30,363 nucleotides of DNA from the IMG/VR virus record IMGVR_UViG_3300006754_000087, positions 1-30,363 of that record; one strand, given 5' to 3'. The position numbers were made by a program, and so were the translations under genes. Positions 24,417 to 30,363 of the stretch are shown piece after piece (within the stretch, counting starts at the first letter, position 1; each line of letters begins with the position of its first letter). The notes below the pieces were generated by a model. The model had not been told where the DNA came from, searched no databases, and saw only the letters and a program-made list of their open reading frames with translations. Source of the stretch: a virus.

Positions 24417-25474
24417 GCGACAATAGGTTGAAACTTCTTACAATACCCGACGCTCTGACTTATGATGACGTATTGTTGGTCCCTCAGTATAGCGACATTG
24501 AGAGCCGCCAAGAAGTTAATTTACATAGCGCCCTTGACGAGGTTCTGAACATCAAGCTTCCGATCATTTCGAGCCCCATGGACACGGTGACCGGCACTGA
24601 AATGGCAGCGACTTTAGCGGTCTTGGGTGGCTTGCCCATCGTGCATCGCTACAATTCAGTCCCTGAGCAAGCGCAAATTATTAAGGATGCAATAGAGATG
24701 ACCGACCTTATCACCGCTCCAATAATCGGAGCCGCCGTGGGTGTCTCAGGGGACTTTGAGGATCGAGCCGCCGCAGCCTATGATGCCGGCGCTCGCGTGA
24801 TCTGCGTGGATGTTGCTCACGGTCATCACATTTTAGTTAAGCGTGCGCTGGCACGTCTACGGCGGTTTGGAAATGACTTGCACATCATGGCTGGGAACGT
24901 AGCTACTCTCGCAGGCTTCAACAGCTTGGCGGATTGGGGCGCAGATAGCGTGCGTTGTAATATTGGCAGCGGCAGTTGTTGTACTACAAAAATCCAGACA
25001 GGTCACGGCGTCCCTGGGCTACAGACGATTCTTGACTGTGCCGCTTCCGATCGTGATGCGAAGATTATTGCCGATGGCGGAATCCGCAATTCAGGAGATA
25101 TTGTGAAGGCGCTCGGCGCAGGCGCAGACTTCGTCATGTTGGGTTCAATGTTGGCGGGGACTAACGAAACCCCCGGTCGTACAATTGTTCACGCCGATGG
25201 CACTCAACGAAAAGTCTATCGCGGCATGGCATCGAGACAAGCCCAAGAGGATTGGCGCGGTCGTGTATCGAGTCTAGAAGGGGTTGCTACCACTGTCCCA
25301 TGTAGGGGTCCCGTTGGGAACATAATTGACTTCGCTACGCAGGGGATTCGAAGCGGATTGTCTTACAGCGGCGCTCGAACCATCCAAGAGTTCCAAGCAA
25401 AAGCAAGGTTTGTTCGTCAAACTAATGCAGGGCAACTTGAGTCCGCGCCTCATATTCTTCAAGGACCTGGCTGA
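24413..25474 (+). CDS. IMP dehydrogenase / GMP reductase-family enzyme without CBS domains
   Basis: 353-residue TIM-barrel enzyme of purine nucleotide interconversion. It opens with LTYDDVLLVPQYS and continues with ISSPMDTVTG, CVDVAHGH, MAGNVAT, a catalytic loop GSGSCCTTK (catalytic Cys190), IIADGGIRNSGDIVKALGAGADFVMLGSM and YRGMAS. The length and lack of a CBS pair match GMP reductase (about 347), and the flap (about 270-292) is short, as in GMP reductase, without an evident Arg-Tyr dyad. The C-terminal GIRSGLSYSGARTI..F and ESAPH stretches are IMPDH-like. Which direction of purine metabolism it serves is unresolved. It overlaps the methyltransferase gene by 4 bases. Confidence 0.85.
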   Translation: MSDNRLKLLTIPDALTYDDVLLVPQYSDIESRQEVNLHSALDEVLNIKLPIISSPMDTVTGTEMAATLAVLGGLPIVHRYNSVPEQAQIIKDAIEMTDLITAPIIGAAVGVSGDFEDRAAAAYDAGARVICVDVAHGHHILVKRALARLRRFGNDLHIMAGNVATLAGFNSLADWGADSVRCNIGSGSCCTTKIQTGHGVPGLQTILDCAASDRDAKIIADGGIRNSGDIVKALGAGADFVMLGSMLAGTNETPGRTIVHADGTQRKVYRGMASRQAQEDWRGRVSSLEGVATTVPCRGPVGNIIDFATQGIRSGLSYSGARTIQEFQAKARFVRQTNAGQLESAPHILQGPG

Positions 25475-25788
25475 TGGCAAAAGAAAACGATAAGAGAATT
25501 ACGTTTTACTATACCGAAGCAGGTCACAAAGAATTTAGGAGAGCCCTCAAGGACTATGAAGTATCACAAAGTTTATTTTTTCGTATTATGATGGAGGGGC
25601 TGGTTGCCGGTGAACCGTCTGTTGTGTCTTTTGTTAAGCGGAAAAAGAAAGCCTTAGATAAAAAGAAAGCGAAGCGTCATACTAAGAAGCAGAAGCCTCG
25701 TAAGGTGGAGCGTGATAATATGACATATAATGAGAGAGAACTTGAGAATATTTTTGATTTATTAGAAAGAAATGGTGCGATCAGATGA
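25474..25788 (+). CDS. Ribbon-helix-helix-like basic protein, probable DNA-binding regulator
   Basis: 104-residue very basic protein. Residues 7-45 read as a ribbon-helix-helix unit: strand KRITFYYT, helix GHKEFRRALKDYEV, turn Ser, helix SLFFRIMMEGLVAG. A Lys/Arg-rich linker (57-80) follows, then a C-terminal helix with ELENIFDLLERNG. Dimeric proteins of this fold bind DNA with the paired strands; similar proteins occur in large phages. It is coupled to its neighbours by TGATG and ATGA overlaps and lies next to a sigma region 4-like protein, so the pair may regulate phage transcription. No operator was identified. Confidence 0.6.
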   Translation: MAKENDKRITFYYTEAGHKEFRRALKDYEVSQSLFFRIMMEGLVAGEPSVVSFVKRKKKALDKKKAKRHTKKQKPRKVERDNMTYNERELENIFDLLERNGAIR

Positions 25789-26021
25789 AGTGTATGAAGA
25801 TGTGTAAACAACATGATGTGAGTTGTCCTAATTCCGATTGTCGTAATTGGATTGATTATGAAGAAGATTTAAATTGCACCTATATAGCAGTAGAAAAGCA
25901 CGGATCGATGACTCTCCGCCAAATTGGAGAACGGGAAGGGGTCACACACGTTGCTGTAAAATACATTGTGGATAGTGCCGGAACTAAATTGCGAAAAAAA
26001 CTAAGACCATATCAAGGCTAG
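25785..26021 (+). CDS. Sigma region 4-like helix-turn-helix protein with Cys/His N-terminus
   Basis: 78-residue protein. The C-terminal half (about 41-72) reads MTLRQIGEREGVTHVAVKYI followed by a helix with SAGTKLRKKL, the pattern of sigma70 region 4.2, which contacts the -35 element and the RNA polymerase beta flap. The N-terminus has C3, C7, H10, C14 and C19, able to bind zinc; CRNWIDYEEDLNC follows. There are no region 2 motifs, so it cannot act as a full sigma factor. It may be a phage transcription accessory protein or part of a split sigma system, as gp33/gp55 are in T4. It overlaps the preceding gene by 4 bases. Confidence 0.65.
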   Translation: MKCMKMCKQHDVSCPNSDCRNWIDYEEDLNCTYIAVEKHGSMTLRQIGEREGVTHVAVKYIVDSAGTKLRKKLRPYQG

Positions 26022-26030
26022 AGTCTTTTT
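26003..26030 (+). terminator. Weak possible terminator at the end of the sigma-like gene
   Basis: AAGAC (26003-26007) and GTCTT (26023-26027) can pair, followed by further T residues to 26031. The stem is only 5 bp with a 15-base loop and overlaps the stop codon, so it is weak evidence. Confidence 0.3.
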
Positions 26031-26094
26031 TAGCGTTGCAGAAAAGATGACTTTTTTGGATTTTACATACTATTTACTAATTGCAAATATCAAA

Positions 26095-26114
26095 ACCCCG
26101 ACTTTATCGGCGGT
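26095..26114 (+). other. Leader hairpin before the acidic protein gene
   Basis: ACCCCGA (26095-26101) pairs with TCGG-GGT (26107-26114, one bulged C) around a 5-base CTTTA loop, ending 8 bases before the AGGAGA Shine-Dalgarno. No T tract follows, so it is not a terminator. It might affect mRNA stability or translation. The AT-rich stretch upstream (26040-26092) may hold a promoter, but I found no convincing -35/-10 pair. Confidence 0.4.
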
Positions 26115-26135
26115 TGATTGTTAGGAGAGAAAAAA

Positions 26136-26837
26136 ATGAGTGAAAAGAAGCTATTAAGTGAATCCGCTGTACGCCGTTTGATGAAGTATGCCAATCTAGA
26201 CCAAACCACTGCCGAAGAGTTTTTGGCTCGGAATGCCATCCAAGAAGAGGAGTCATCGCAAGAGCTGGAGCTTGATGCTGCTGCTGACTTAGATGATGCT
26301 AACGCAGACCTTGAAGGCGCAGCCGCCGATCTCGCTGACGCTACTGCCGATATTGAAGACGCAGAAGAAGATCTGGTCGCCGCCGCCGAAGCCCCTATGG
26401 ATGAGGATCAGGTGGAGGCTCTTGTGGATGCGGTCTTGTCCGCTATTAGCGACGTGACTGGCGTTGAGGCTGAAGTTGTCTCTGACGTTGCCGCCGCCGA
26501 GCTTGAAGATGATGCAGCAGAAGCAGACATTGCCGCTGACGCCGAAATGGACGCAGCCGATGACGAACTCGAACTTGCTGGCAGCGAAGACATTGTAGCC
26601 ATGGCTGAGAAGCAGGGCGAAGACGATCGTGACGACGAGCGTGAAGGGGAACGCCTTGGTGCCATTGACAAGCACGAGGATGAGACCGAAAAAGATCGCC
26701 GCGATGATGTCCTGGGCGACCGCGGCAAGCGCACAGCGGCGAACGAGGCTGCTCTTGTTGCTCGCGTCACCCGCCGCGTTGCTGAGCGCTTGCTCAACAG
26801 CGTGAAGCCGAAAGCCACCCCTGACGCCACCGAGTAA
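26136..26837 (+). CDS. Very acidic, Ala/Asp/Glu-rich protein, possible head core or scaffold protein
   Basis: 233-residue low-complexity protein. Residues 45-160 are dominated by Ala, Asp and Glu in heptad-like repeats (DLDDANADLEGAAADLADA), followed by a mixed-charge segment and a basic C-terminal helix (about 195-222, LVARVTRRVAERLLNSVK). The N-terminal 30 residues (KLLSESAVRRLMKYANL) look like a separate short helical leader. The ATG at 26136 has AGGAGA 7 bases upstream; a frame extended to a TTG at 26118 lies across the ribosome binding site and is unlikely. Acidic helix plus basic tail recalls phage scaffold or core proteins, but no head genes are in the window. Function unknown. Confidence 0.7.
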   Translation: MSEKKLLSESAVRRLMKYANLDQTTAEEFLARNAIQEEESSQELELDAAADLDDANADLEGAAADLADATADIEDAEEDLVAAAEAPMDEDQVEALVDAVLSAISDVTGVEAEVVSDVAAAELEDDAAEADIAADAEMDAADDELELAGSEDIVAMAEKQGEDDRDDEREGERLGAIDKHEDETEKDRRDDVLGDRGKRTAANEAALVARVTRRVAERLLNSVKPKATPDATE

Positions 26838-26844
26838 AAGAAAA

Positions 26845-26866
26845 CTTACCCCCCAGTTGAGGTAAG
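26845..26866 (+). other. Short hairpin after the acidic protein gene
   Basis: CTTACC (26845-26850) and GGTAAG (26861-26866) form a perfect 6-bp stem around a 10-base loop, 8 bases after the stop. It is followed by AATTTACTT rather than a T tract, so it may be an mRNA 3' structure rather than a terminator. Confidence 0.4.
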
Positions 26867-26873
26867 AATTTAC

Positions 26874-26902
26874 TTAAAGTTTAGAGCCAGATAGTGTATT
26901 AT
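26874..26902 (+). promoter_or_regulatory. Weak promoter candidate inside the terminator loop
   Basis: TATTAT at 26897-26902 lies 17 bases after TTAAAG (26874-26879); an overlapping alternative is TTTAGA-16-TATAAG. The -35 is poor. I list it because its placement inside a terminator hairpin repeats the clear case at 13938-13991. Confidence 0.35.
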
Positions 26903-26927
26903 ATAAGCATTATGTGGCTCTTTTTTT
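26883..26927 (+). terminator. Intrinsic terminator-like hairpin before the small membrane protein gene
   Basis: AGAGCCA (26883-26889) and TGGCTCT (26915-26921) form a 7-bp perfect stem around a 25-base AT-rich loop, followed directly by six T residues. It would end transcripts from the acidic protein gene. The long loop is unusual for a terminator and contains promoter-like sequence. Confidence 0.6.
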
Positions 26928-26948
26928 GTTTTGTGGGGTGCTTTTTAT

Positions 26949-27335
26949 ATGTATAGTGGTGTTATTATTGGGATTATTCTGGGTTTTGTAGGTGGTGCTT
27001 TTTGCATTCGACTAATTACTAAGGTAATGTTACGCAACCTTATTGCTGCCGCCGAGGTAGAAGCCCTTGCGGCGATAGCCCATGGGGCTGAACTATATCA
27101 TTCCTCACGCGCCCTGTTGGATTTAGTAGCATTTCATGTTGATGATGAAGAGCGGGATCGACTGCATCTTATGCAGCAGGTCACAGCGCATCGCTACGCC
27201 GCGTGGCAAGATAGGGCTCTTGAACACTTAGCGGCACACCACCCGTCAGCTATGAATGAGGGCGATGGCTCTTGGAACGACGCTATGACCGCCGCACTTA
27301 AAAACACCGCCCCCATCCGCCACCCAGAGAAATAA
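26949..27335 (+). CDS. Small membrane-anchored protein of unknown function
   Basis: 128-residue protein with one N-terminal transmembrane segment (about residues 4-28, GVIIGIILGFVGGAFCI), then a basic turn (RLITKVMLR), then a mostly helical, His- and Ala-rich domain. The short cytoplasm-independent start and single span suggest an N-out or N-in anchor with the rest in one compartment. The ATG at 26949 has GGGGTG about 8 bases upstream; the frame extends to TTG at 26931. It lies ahead of the protease and amidase genes, so a lysis-related role is possible, but a single-span anchor with a soluble domain does not identify a holin or spanin. Confidence 0.6.
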   Translation: MYSGVIIGIILGFVGGAFCIRLITKVMLRNLIAAAEVEALAAIAHGAELYHSSRALLDLVAFHVDDEERDRLHLMQQVTAHRYAAWQDRALEHLAAHHPSAMNEGDGSWNDAMTAALKNTAPIRHPEK

Positions 27336-27351
27336 CAACCTAAGGAGCACC

Positions 27352-28068
27352 ATGACAAAGAAGACGAAAAAGAAAGGCAGCAAGAAAAAGACAACAGTGG
27401 AAGAGCAGCCGACGACATCGCCAGAGGACGCACCGGAGGAGGGATTAGAAGGACTAGAACTCCCCCCTTATATGATCTTACAGATGCCGGCGGAACCCCG
27501 GTCTGCCGCTGCCCCTTCCCCTATTCGGGTCACAGGGCTTGTGGGAGATGTGACGGAAGACAAGGCGGCAGACGTCCTCAGTGCCATTATTAGTCTTATG
27601 GATAAAGGGCGCAGGGAAACTATGAACGAGGATGGAACCGTTGAGGTGTCTTATCTCCCCTTTGAAATTGTGGTCTCCACCAACGGCGGCTCGGCTTCAG
27701 AAATGTTTTCACTCTTTGACTTGATAAACTATGCCAAAGAGAGATATGAGGTGCGTACACTCGGCTTGGGTAAGGTGATGTCAGCGGGGGTCCCTCTCCT
27801 TGCGGCAGGCACTAAAGGCTCCCGCCGCATTGGGCGCAATTGTCGTGTGATGCTTCACTCGGTCGTAGCTGCCTTTGGGGGCTCCATGCACGATCTCGAT
27901 GCTGAGATGGACGAGGTGCGGTGGGCACAGGAAAAGTATATTGATGCTCTTGTGCAAACCACGGATATGACCAAGGCTTATATTCGCAAGCTTCTTAAAA
28001 GAAAAGTAAATGTTTATCTGACGGCTCAGGAGGCTGTGGATCTAGGCATCGCAGATGAGATAATCTGA
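27352..28068 (+). CDS. ClpP-like serine protease
   Basis: 238-residue protein of the ClpP/crotonase-fold protease family. Residues 1-50 are a Lys-rich then acidic linker. The ClpP core begins near 60 with GDVTEDKAADVLSAI, then IVVSTNGGSASEMFSLFDLI, the nucleophile Ser144 in GKVMSAGVPLLAAG, and His169 in RVMLHSV. Where ClpP has its catalytic Asp (in ERDxF), this protein has Asn220 (KVNVYLTAQEA), so the third triad residue is changed. The ending EAVDLGIADEII is ClpP-like. A Clp ATPase partner is not in the window. It may be a prohead maturation protease as in some phages, or a host-Clp interfering subunit. AAGGAG precedes the ATG; the stop overlaps the amidase start (TGATG). Confidence 0.85.
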   Translation: MTKKTKKKGSKKKTTVEEQPTTSPEDAPEEGLEGLELPPYMILQMPAEPRSAAAPSPIRVTGLVGDVTEDKAADVLSAIISLMDKGRRETMNEDGTVEVSYLPFEIVVSTNGGSASEMFSLFDLINYAKERYEVRTLGLGKVMSAGVPLLAAGTKGSRRIGRNCRVMLHSVVAAFGGSMHDLDAEMDEVRWAQEKYIDALVQTTDMTKAYIRKLLKRKVNVYLTAQEAVDLGIADEII

Positions 28069-28982
28069 TGGGGGTTGAGGAAAAGATTTTTTATAATGAA
28101 GGCACCGCCGCCCGCTTTGGGTGGTTCCCTTCATGGTTCGGGGTAAAACACTTTGATTCCGAACTGATCCGCCAAATCCGACGCTGGCAAAAGAAGCACA
28201 AACTAAAGGCAGACGGTCTCGTGGGTCCTAAAACCTTTCGGCGCATCTACACAGAAAAAGAAGCGGAGAAGGATCCTATTATAGAAACGGAGCCCGCGCT
28301 TACTGGAACTTTAGTTTATAATGGTGAAGATGTTCCGATTGCGTGGGATAAGGTGGTCGCCTGGGAAGATGCCCCAGACTCAATTATCGTGCCCAACAGT
28401 GGGGCGTATTACGCCTATGAGAAGGGCGAACGCGAAATAAACTTTTTTGTAAATCATTGGGACGCCACGTTGTCCGCTGCCACTTGTAGTAAAATATTGG
28501 CTCGCCGCAACTTATCGGTTCATTTTTGTATTGATAATGATGGGACCATATATCAGTTATTGGATATGCAACATGCTGCCAAACATGCGGGACGTGCCAA
28601 CCGGACTTCCGTAGGGGTGGAGATCAGCAATGCCTATTACTTAAAATATCAACCCACCTATAAGCGAAAGGGCTTTGGTGAGCGCCCGGTTATATCAGAC
28701 GCGACTGTTCACGGTGTAAAGTTGTCCCCCTTTACCGGCTTTTACCCGGTGCAGATCGAAGCATTAAAGGCTCTCTGGTCGGCAGTAGCTGATGCCACCG
28801 GTATCCCCTTGGAATGCCCTCTTGATTCCAATGGGGAACTAGTTACGGGCGTACACCACCGCGCCCGTCGCAATTCGTTTAAAGGTTTTGTAAATCATTA
28901 CAACCTTTCTCGGAAAAAGATTGACTGTGCAGGGCTCGAATTGGACAAACTATTGCAGGAGATAAAAGATGAAAAAGCGTGA
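28068..28982 (+). CDS. N-acetylmuramoyl-L-alanine amidase endolysin with peptidoglycan-binding domain
   Basis: 304-residue zinc amidase (Amidase_2 family) that cuts the bond between muramic acid and the stem peptide. An N-terminal peptidoglycan-binding domain (about 25-65) shows IRRWQKKHKLKADGLVGPKTF. The catalytic domain has the expected ligands: H130 in FVNHWDA, H277 in FVNHYN, and the KKIDCAG motif (D286/C287). The substrate-strand segment TSVGVEISN is also present. There is no signal peptide, so a holin or other release route is needed. It starts on the last base of the protease stop (TGATG) and overlaps the next gene by 14 bases. With the transglycosylase it provides two different wall cuts. 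Confidence 0.9.
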   Translation: MGVEEKIFYNEGTAARFGWFPSWFGVKHFDSELIRQIRRWQKKHKLKADGLVGPKTFRRIYTEKEAEKDPIIETEPALTGTLVYNGEDVPIAWDKVVAWEDAPDSIIVPNSGAYYAYEKGEREINFFVNHWDATLSAATCSKILARRNLSVHFCIDNDGTIYQLLDMQHAAKHAGRANRTSVGVEISNAYYLKYQPTYKRKGFGERPVISDATVHGVKLSPFTGFYPVQIEALKALWSAVADATGIPLECPLDSNGELVTGVHHRARRNSFKGFVNHYNLSRKKIDCAGLELDKLLQEIKDEKA

Positions 28983-30333
28983 TCTTGATAAGATAATTGA
29001 TGAGGCTTTTGAGCGACAGCAAGTGGCTGAAGTAAAGCTTACGCCTGCGTTTCTTCGCGAGATGATTGAAGAAGTCGTTGAAGACGAAGCCCCTTTAGCC
29101 AAAATGATTAGGGAGGGAGCGGAAACTATTGGTGCCGATATAAACGAAATTTGGTTTGCTTATTTGGCGGCTGGCGGAAATTGGAATAATCTAGGTGATG
29201 GTACTCTTGCTCAAAAAACCTTGGACGAGCGAGTTGCAGCGCTTCAGTCTGCAACGAAAAGCCCGCAAGAAGCCCAGGAATATATTGATATCCAAAAAGG
29301 GAGAGCAAAAAAATCTCTTGAAGAGGTAAAAAAGTGGGGCAGCAGCAACAAATACAGCGGAAAGATTGTAAAGGCATATTGGACAGCTAGAGAGGGCACG
29401 TTGCAGCGAGTTGTCAATGAAGACAACGAGGGCGACAAGATCCCCGTTAAACAGGGGGGTAGTGGTGGTAACCCAACTGACGTTGCTCTTAGGTTTAGCG
29501 ACGGCAAGCTTTTAGGGGTATCATTAAAGTCTACCGGAGGATCGGGAAATATAACTTTTAAAAATGGCGGATTCGGATCTACAGTCAAGCGGCTGGAGGC
29601 GCTAGGTGTCGCAACTGACTACACAAAAGGCGTGAAGCTTTGGGGCAAAGCCGACTGGAAGGAGGTGGTAAGGCAAGCCAGGGTCGAAGCAGGCAGCGAT
29701 CTGCCAATGGCGCTGACAGAAGCTCCTGCAAAGTTGCGAGCACAGCCACAAACGGTTCGTAAAATGTACGCCCAAGCACTGCAATATTTTGCCGAACCTG
29801 AGTCGGAAAGGATGGAATTTTTACTTAGAAAATATAGGAATCAGGCGGTGGCACAGAAAAAACAACAGGAGCTTGAAGAGTGGGGAAGGTACTTAGAAGC
29901 GATTATTCCGACCGATCAATTAGGTGGAAAGACGTTTCAAGAATTTGCCCGAGATCGATACCAAGAGTTGAAAGATCGTGGCAACGAAATGCTGGGAAAA
30001 GCTAGAGACATTATGTTGCATTCAATGAATCAGCTTGACAGAGATCAAAGGAAAGCCTTTATTTTGACGGAATATATAAATGCCAGCGCACAGACGCCGT
30101 ATTGGGTTAAAGCTACTGGAATGGGCACGAAAGAGCCTTATACCGCGAAAATCGAAGACCCGATCAACAACCCCATGTATCTGGCTTTGAACACAGAAGA
30201 AATTACATTTGAGCCTGTGGCTTCTGGCACTATTGGCGTGAGGGCTGGCGGGGCAAAAATCATGAAGATTCGCGCCAAATGGGAATCTACGCCCCTTACT
30301 ACTAGTATTAAGACAGATGCTACTAAATGGTAG
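28969..30333 (+). CDS. Large protein with a possible PD-(D/E)XK-like nuclease core and a leader-like N-terminus
   Basis: 454-residue protein not firmly recognised. Residues 1-40 form a charged helical leader (KLTPAFLREMIEEVVEDE) like the short leaders before internal head proteins of T4-like phages, which prohead protease removes near Leu/Ile-x-Glu sites. A central region resembles a PD-(D/E)XK nuclease core: a helix with E142, then NPTDVALRF (D171), a Gly-turn and GVSLKS (S185-L-K187), with Ser where Glu or Gln is usual. Helical, charged sequence follows (250-370), and a strand-rich C-terminus. It could be a nuclease carried in the head or a DNA-processing enzyme; structural roles cannot be excluded. 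The start overlaps the amidase gene by 14 bases, with AGGAG just upstream. Confidence 0.65.
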   Translation: MKKRDLDKIIDEAFERQQVAEVKLTPAFLREMIEEVVEDEAPLAKMIREGAETIGADINEIWFAYLAAGGNWNNLGDGTLAQKTLDERVAALQSATKSPQEAQEYIDIQKGRAKKSLEEVKKWGSSNKYSGKIVKAYWTAREGTLQRVVNEDNEGDKIPVKQGGSGGNPTDVALRFSDGKLLGVSLKSTGGSGNITFKNGGFGSTVKRLEALGVATDYTKGVKLWGKADWKEVVRQARVEAGSDLPMALTEAPAKLRAQPQTVRKMYAQALQYFAEPESERMEFLLRKYRNQAVAQKKQQELEEWGRYLEAIIPTDQLGGKTFQEFARDRYQELKDRGNEMLGKARDIMLHSMNQLDRDQRKAFILTEYINASAQTPYWVKATGMGTKEPYTAKIEDPINNPMYLALNTEEITFEPVASGTIGVRAGGAKIMKIRAKWESTPLTTSIKTDATKW

Positions 30334-30342
30334 TTCATTAAA

Positions 30343-30363
30343 ATGAGCGGCGATCCCTGGAAA
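30343..30363 (+). CDS. Possible start of the next gene (partial)
   Basis: An ATG 9 bases after the preceding stop opens a frame (MSGDPWK) that runs off the window edge. The upstream Shine-Dalgarno is weak. Tight spacing elsewhere makes a new gene here likely, but the product cannot be judged. Confidence 0.3.

Noticed and set aside
26408-26830. 140-codon - strand frame, Ser/Ala/Arg-rich
   Set aside because: It mirrors the repetitive acidic codons of the gene at 26136. Its composition is the expected by-product of GAC/GCC/GAG-rich sequence.
1-30363. tRNA genes, integrase, transposon ends or a CRISPR array
   Set aside because: The gaps between genes are too short for tRNAs, and no cloverleaf-like sequence, regular spaced repeats or recombinase motifs were seen on either strand.
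1-30363. T4-type late promoters (TATAAATA)
   Set aside because: No exact intergenic match was found, so late gene control here probably uses another signal or promoters outside the window.

Overview
The window reads as the interior of a lytic, tailed double-stranded DNA phage of the myovirus type, distantly related to T4 (a 'far-T4' layout). All supported genes lie on the + strand, packed with 1-4 bp stop/start overlaps and short gaps. There are no tRNA genes, integrase, insertion sequence or CRISPR array. The T4-type parts are a gp32-like single-strand binding protein with a His-Cys3 zinc site, a UvsX/RecA recombinase, a gp41/DnaB-like helicase, a FEN-type 5' nuclease, a gp53-like LysM baseplate protein, a GroES-like protein and a WYL_2/DUF2693-like protein. 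Host identity cannot be read from the sequence. The B12-dependent nucleotide reductase and the general gene set resemble aquatic phages, but that is inference.

Layout. Positions 58-8078 are the tail/baseplate module: tape measure, a tail/baseplate protein, a LysM wedge protein, a 1048-residue baseplate-type protein and an unrecognised 409-residue protein. Positions 8100-10942 hold a palm-only family A DNA polymerase, a MazG-like pyrophosphohydrolase, a divergent tubulin/FtsZ-like protein and a membrane fatty-acid hydroxylase-like protein. Positions 11016-18267 are the replication/recombination core (WYL_2 protein, SSB, FKBP isomerase, UvsX, FEN nuclease, helicase) ending in a class II ribonucleotide reductase. 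Positions 18333-25474 hold a small helical protein, a GroES-like protein, a lytic transglycosylase, a complete family C DNA polymerase, dUTPase, a zinc-ribbon-like protein, a DNA adenine methyltransferase and an IMPDH/GMP reductase-like enzyme. Positions 25474-30333 hold two likely transcription regulators (ribbon-helix-helix and sigma region 4-like), an acidic protein, a small membrane protein, a ClpP-like protease, an amidase endolysin and a 454-residue protein with a possible nuclease core.

How it fits together. The replisome is mosaic: T4-type SSB, recombinase and helicase sit with a bacterial-type family C polymerase, where T4 uses family B. That polymerase keeps every PHP-domain metal ligand I could place, so it may proofread itself. 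The short family A polymerase and the separate FEN nuclease together look like a split Pol I. The nucleotide reductase, dUTPase, MazG-like protein and IMPDH/GMPR-like enzyme would shape the nucleotide pool. Transglycosylase and amidase give two wall-cleaving activities.

Regulation. Two consensus sigma70-type promoters (TTGACA-17-TATAAT before the FEN nuclease, TTGACA-17-TATGAT before the 94-residue protein) are clear. At 13938-13991, and more weakly at 26874-26927, the promoter -10 lies in the loop of a terminator-like hairpin. The FKBP gene is bracketed by two 34-base hairpin repeats that differ at one base. No gene-free stretch exceeds about 130 bases.
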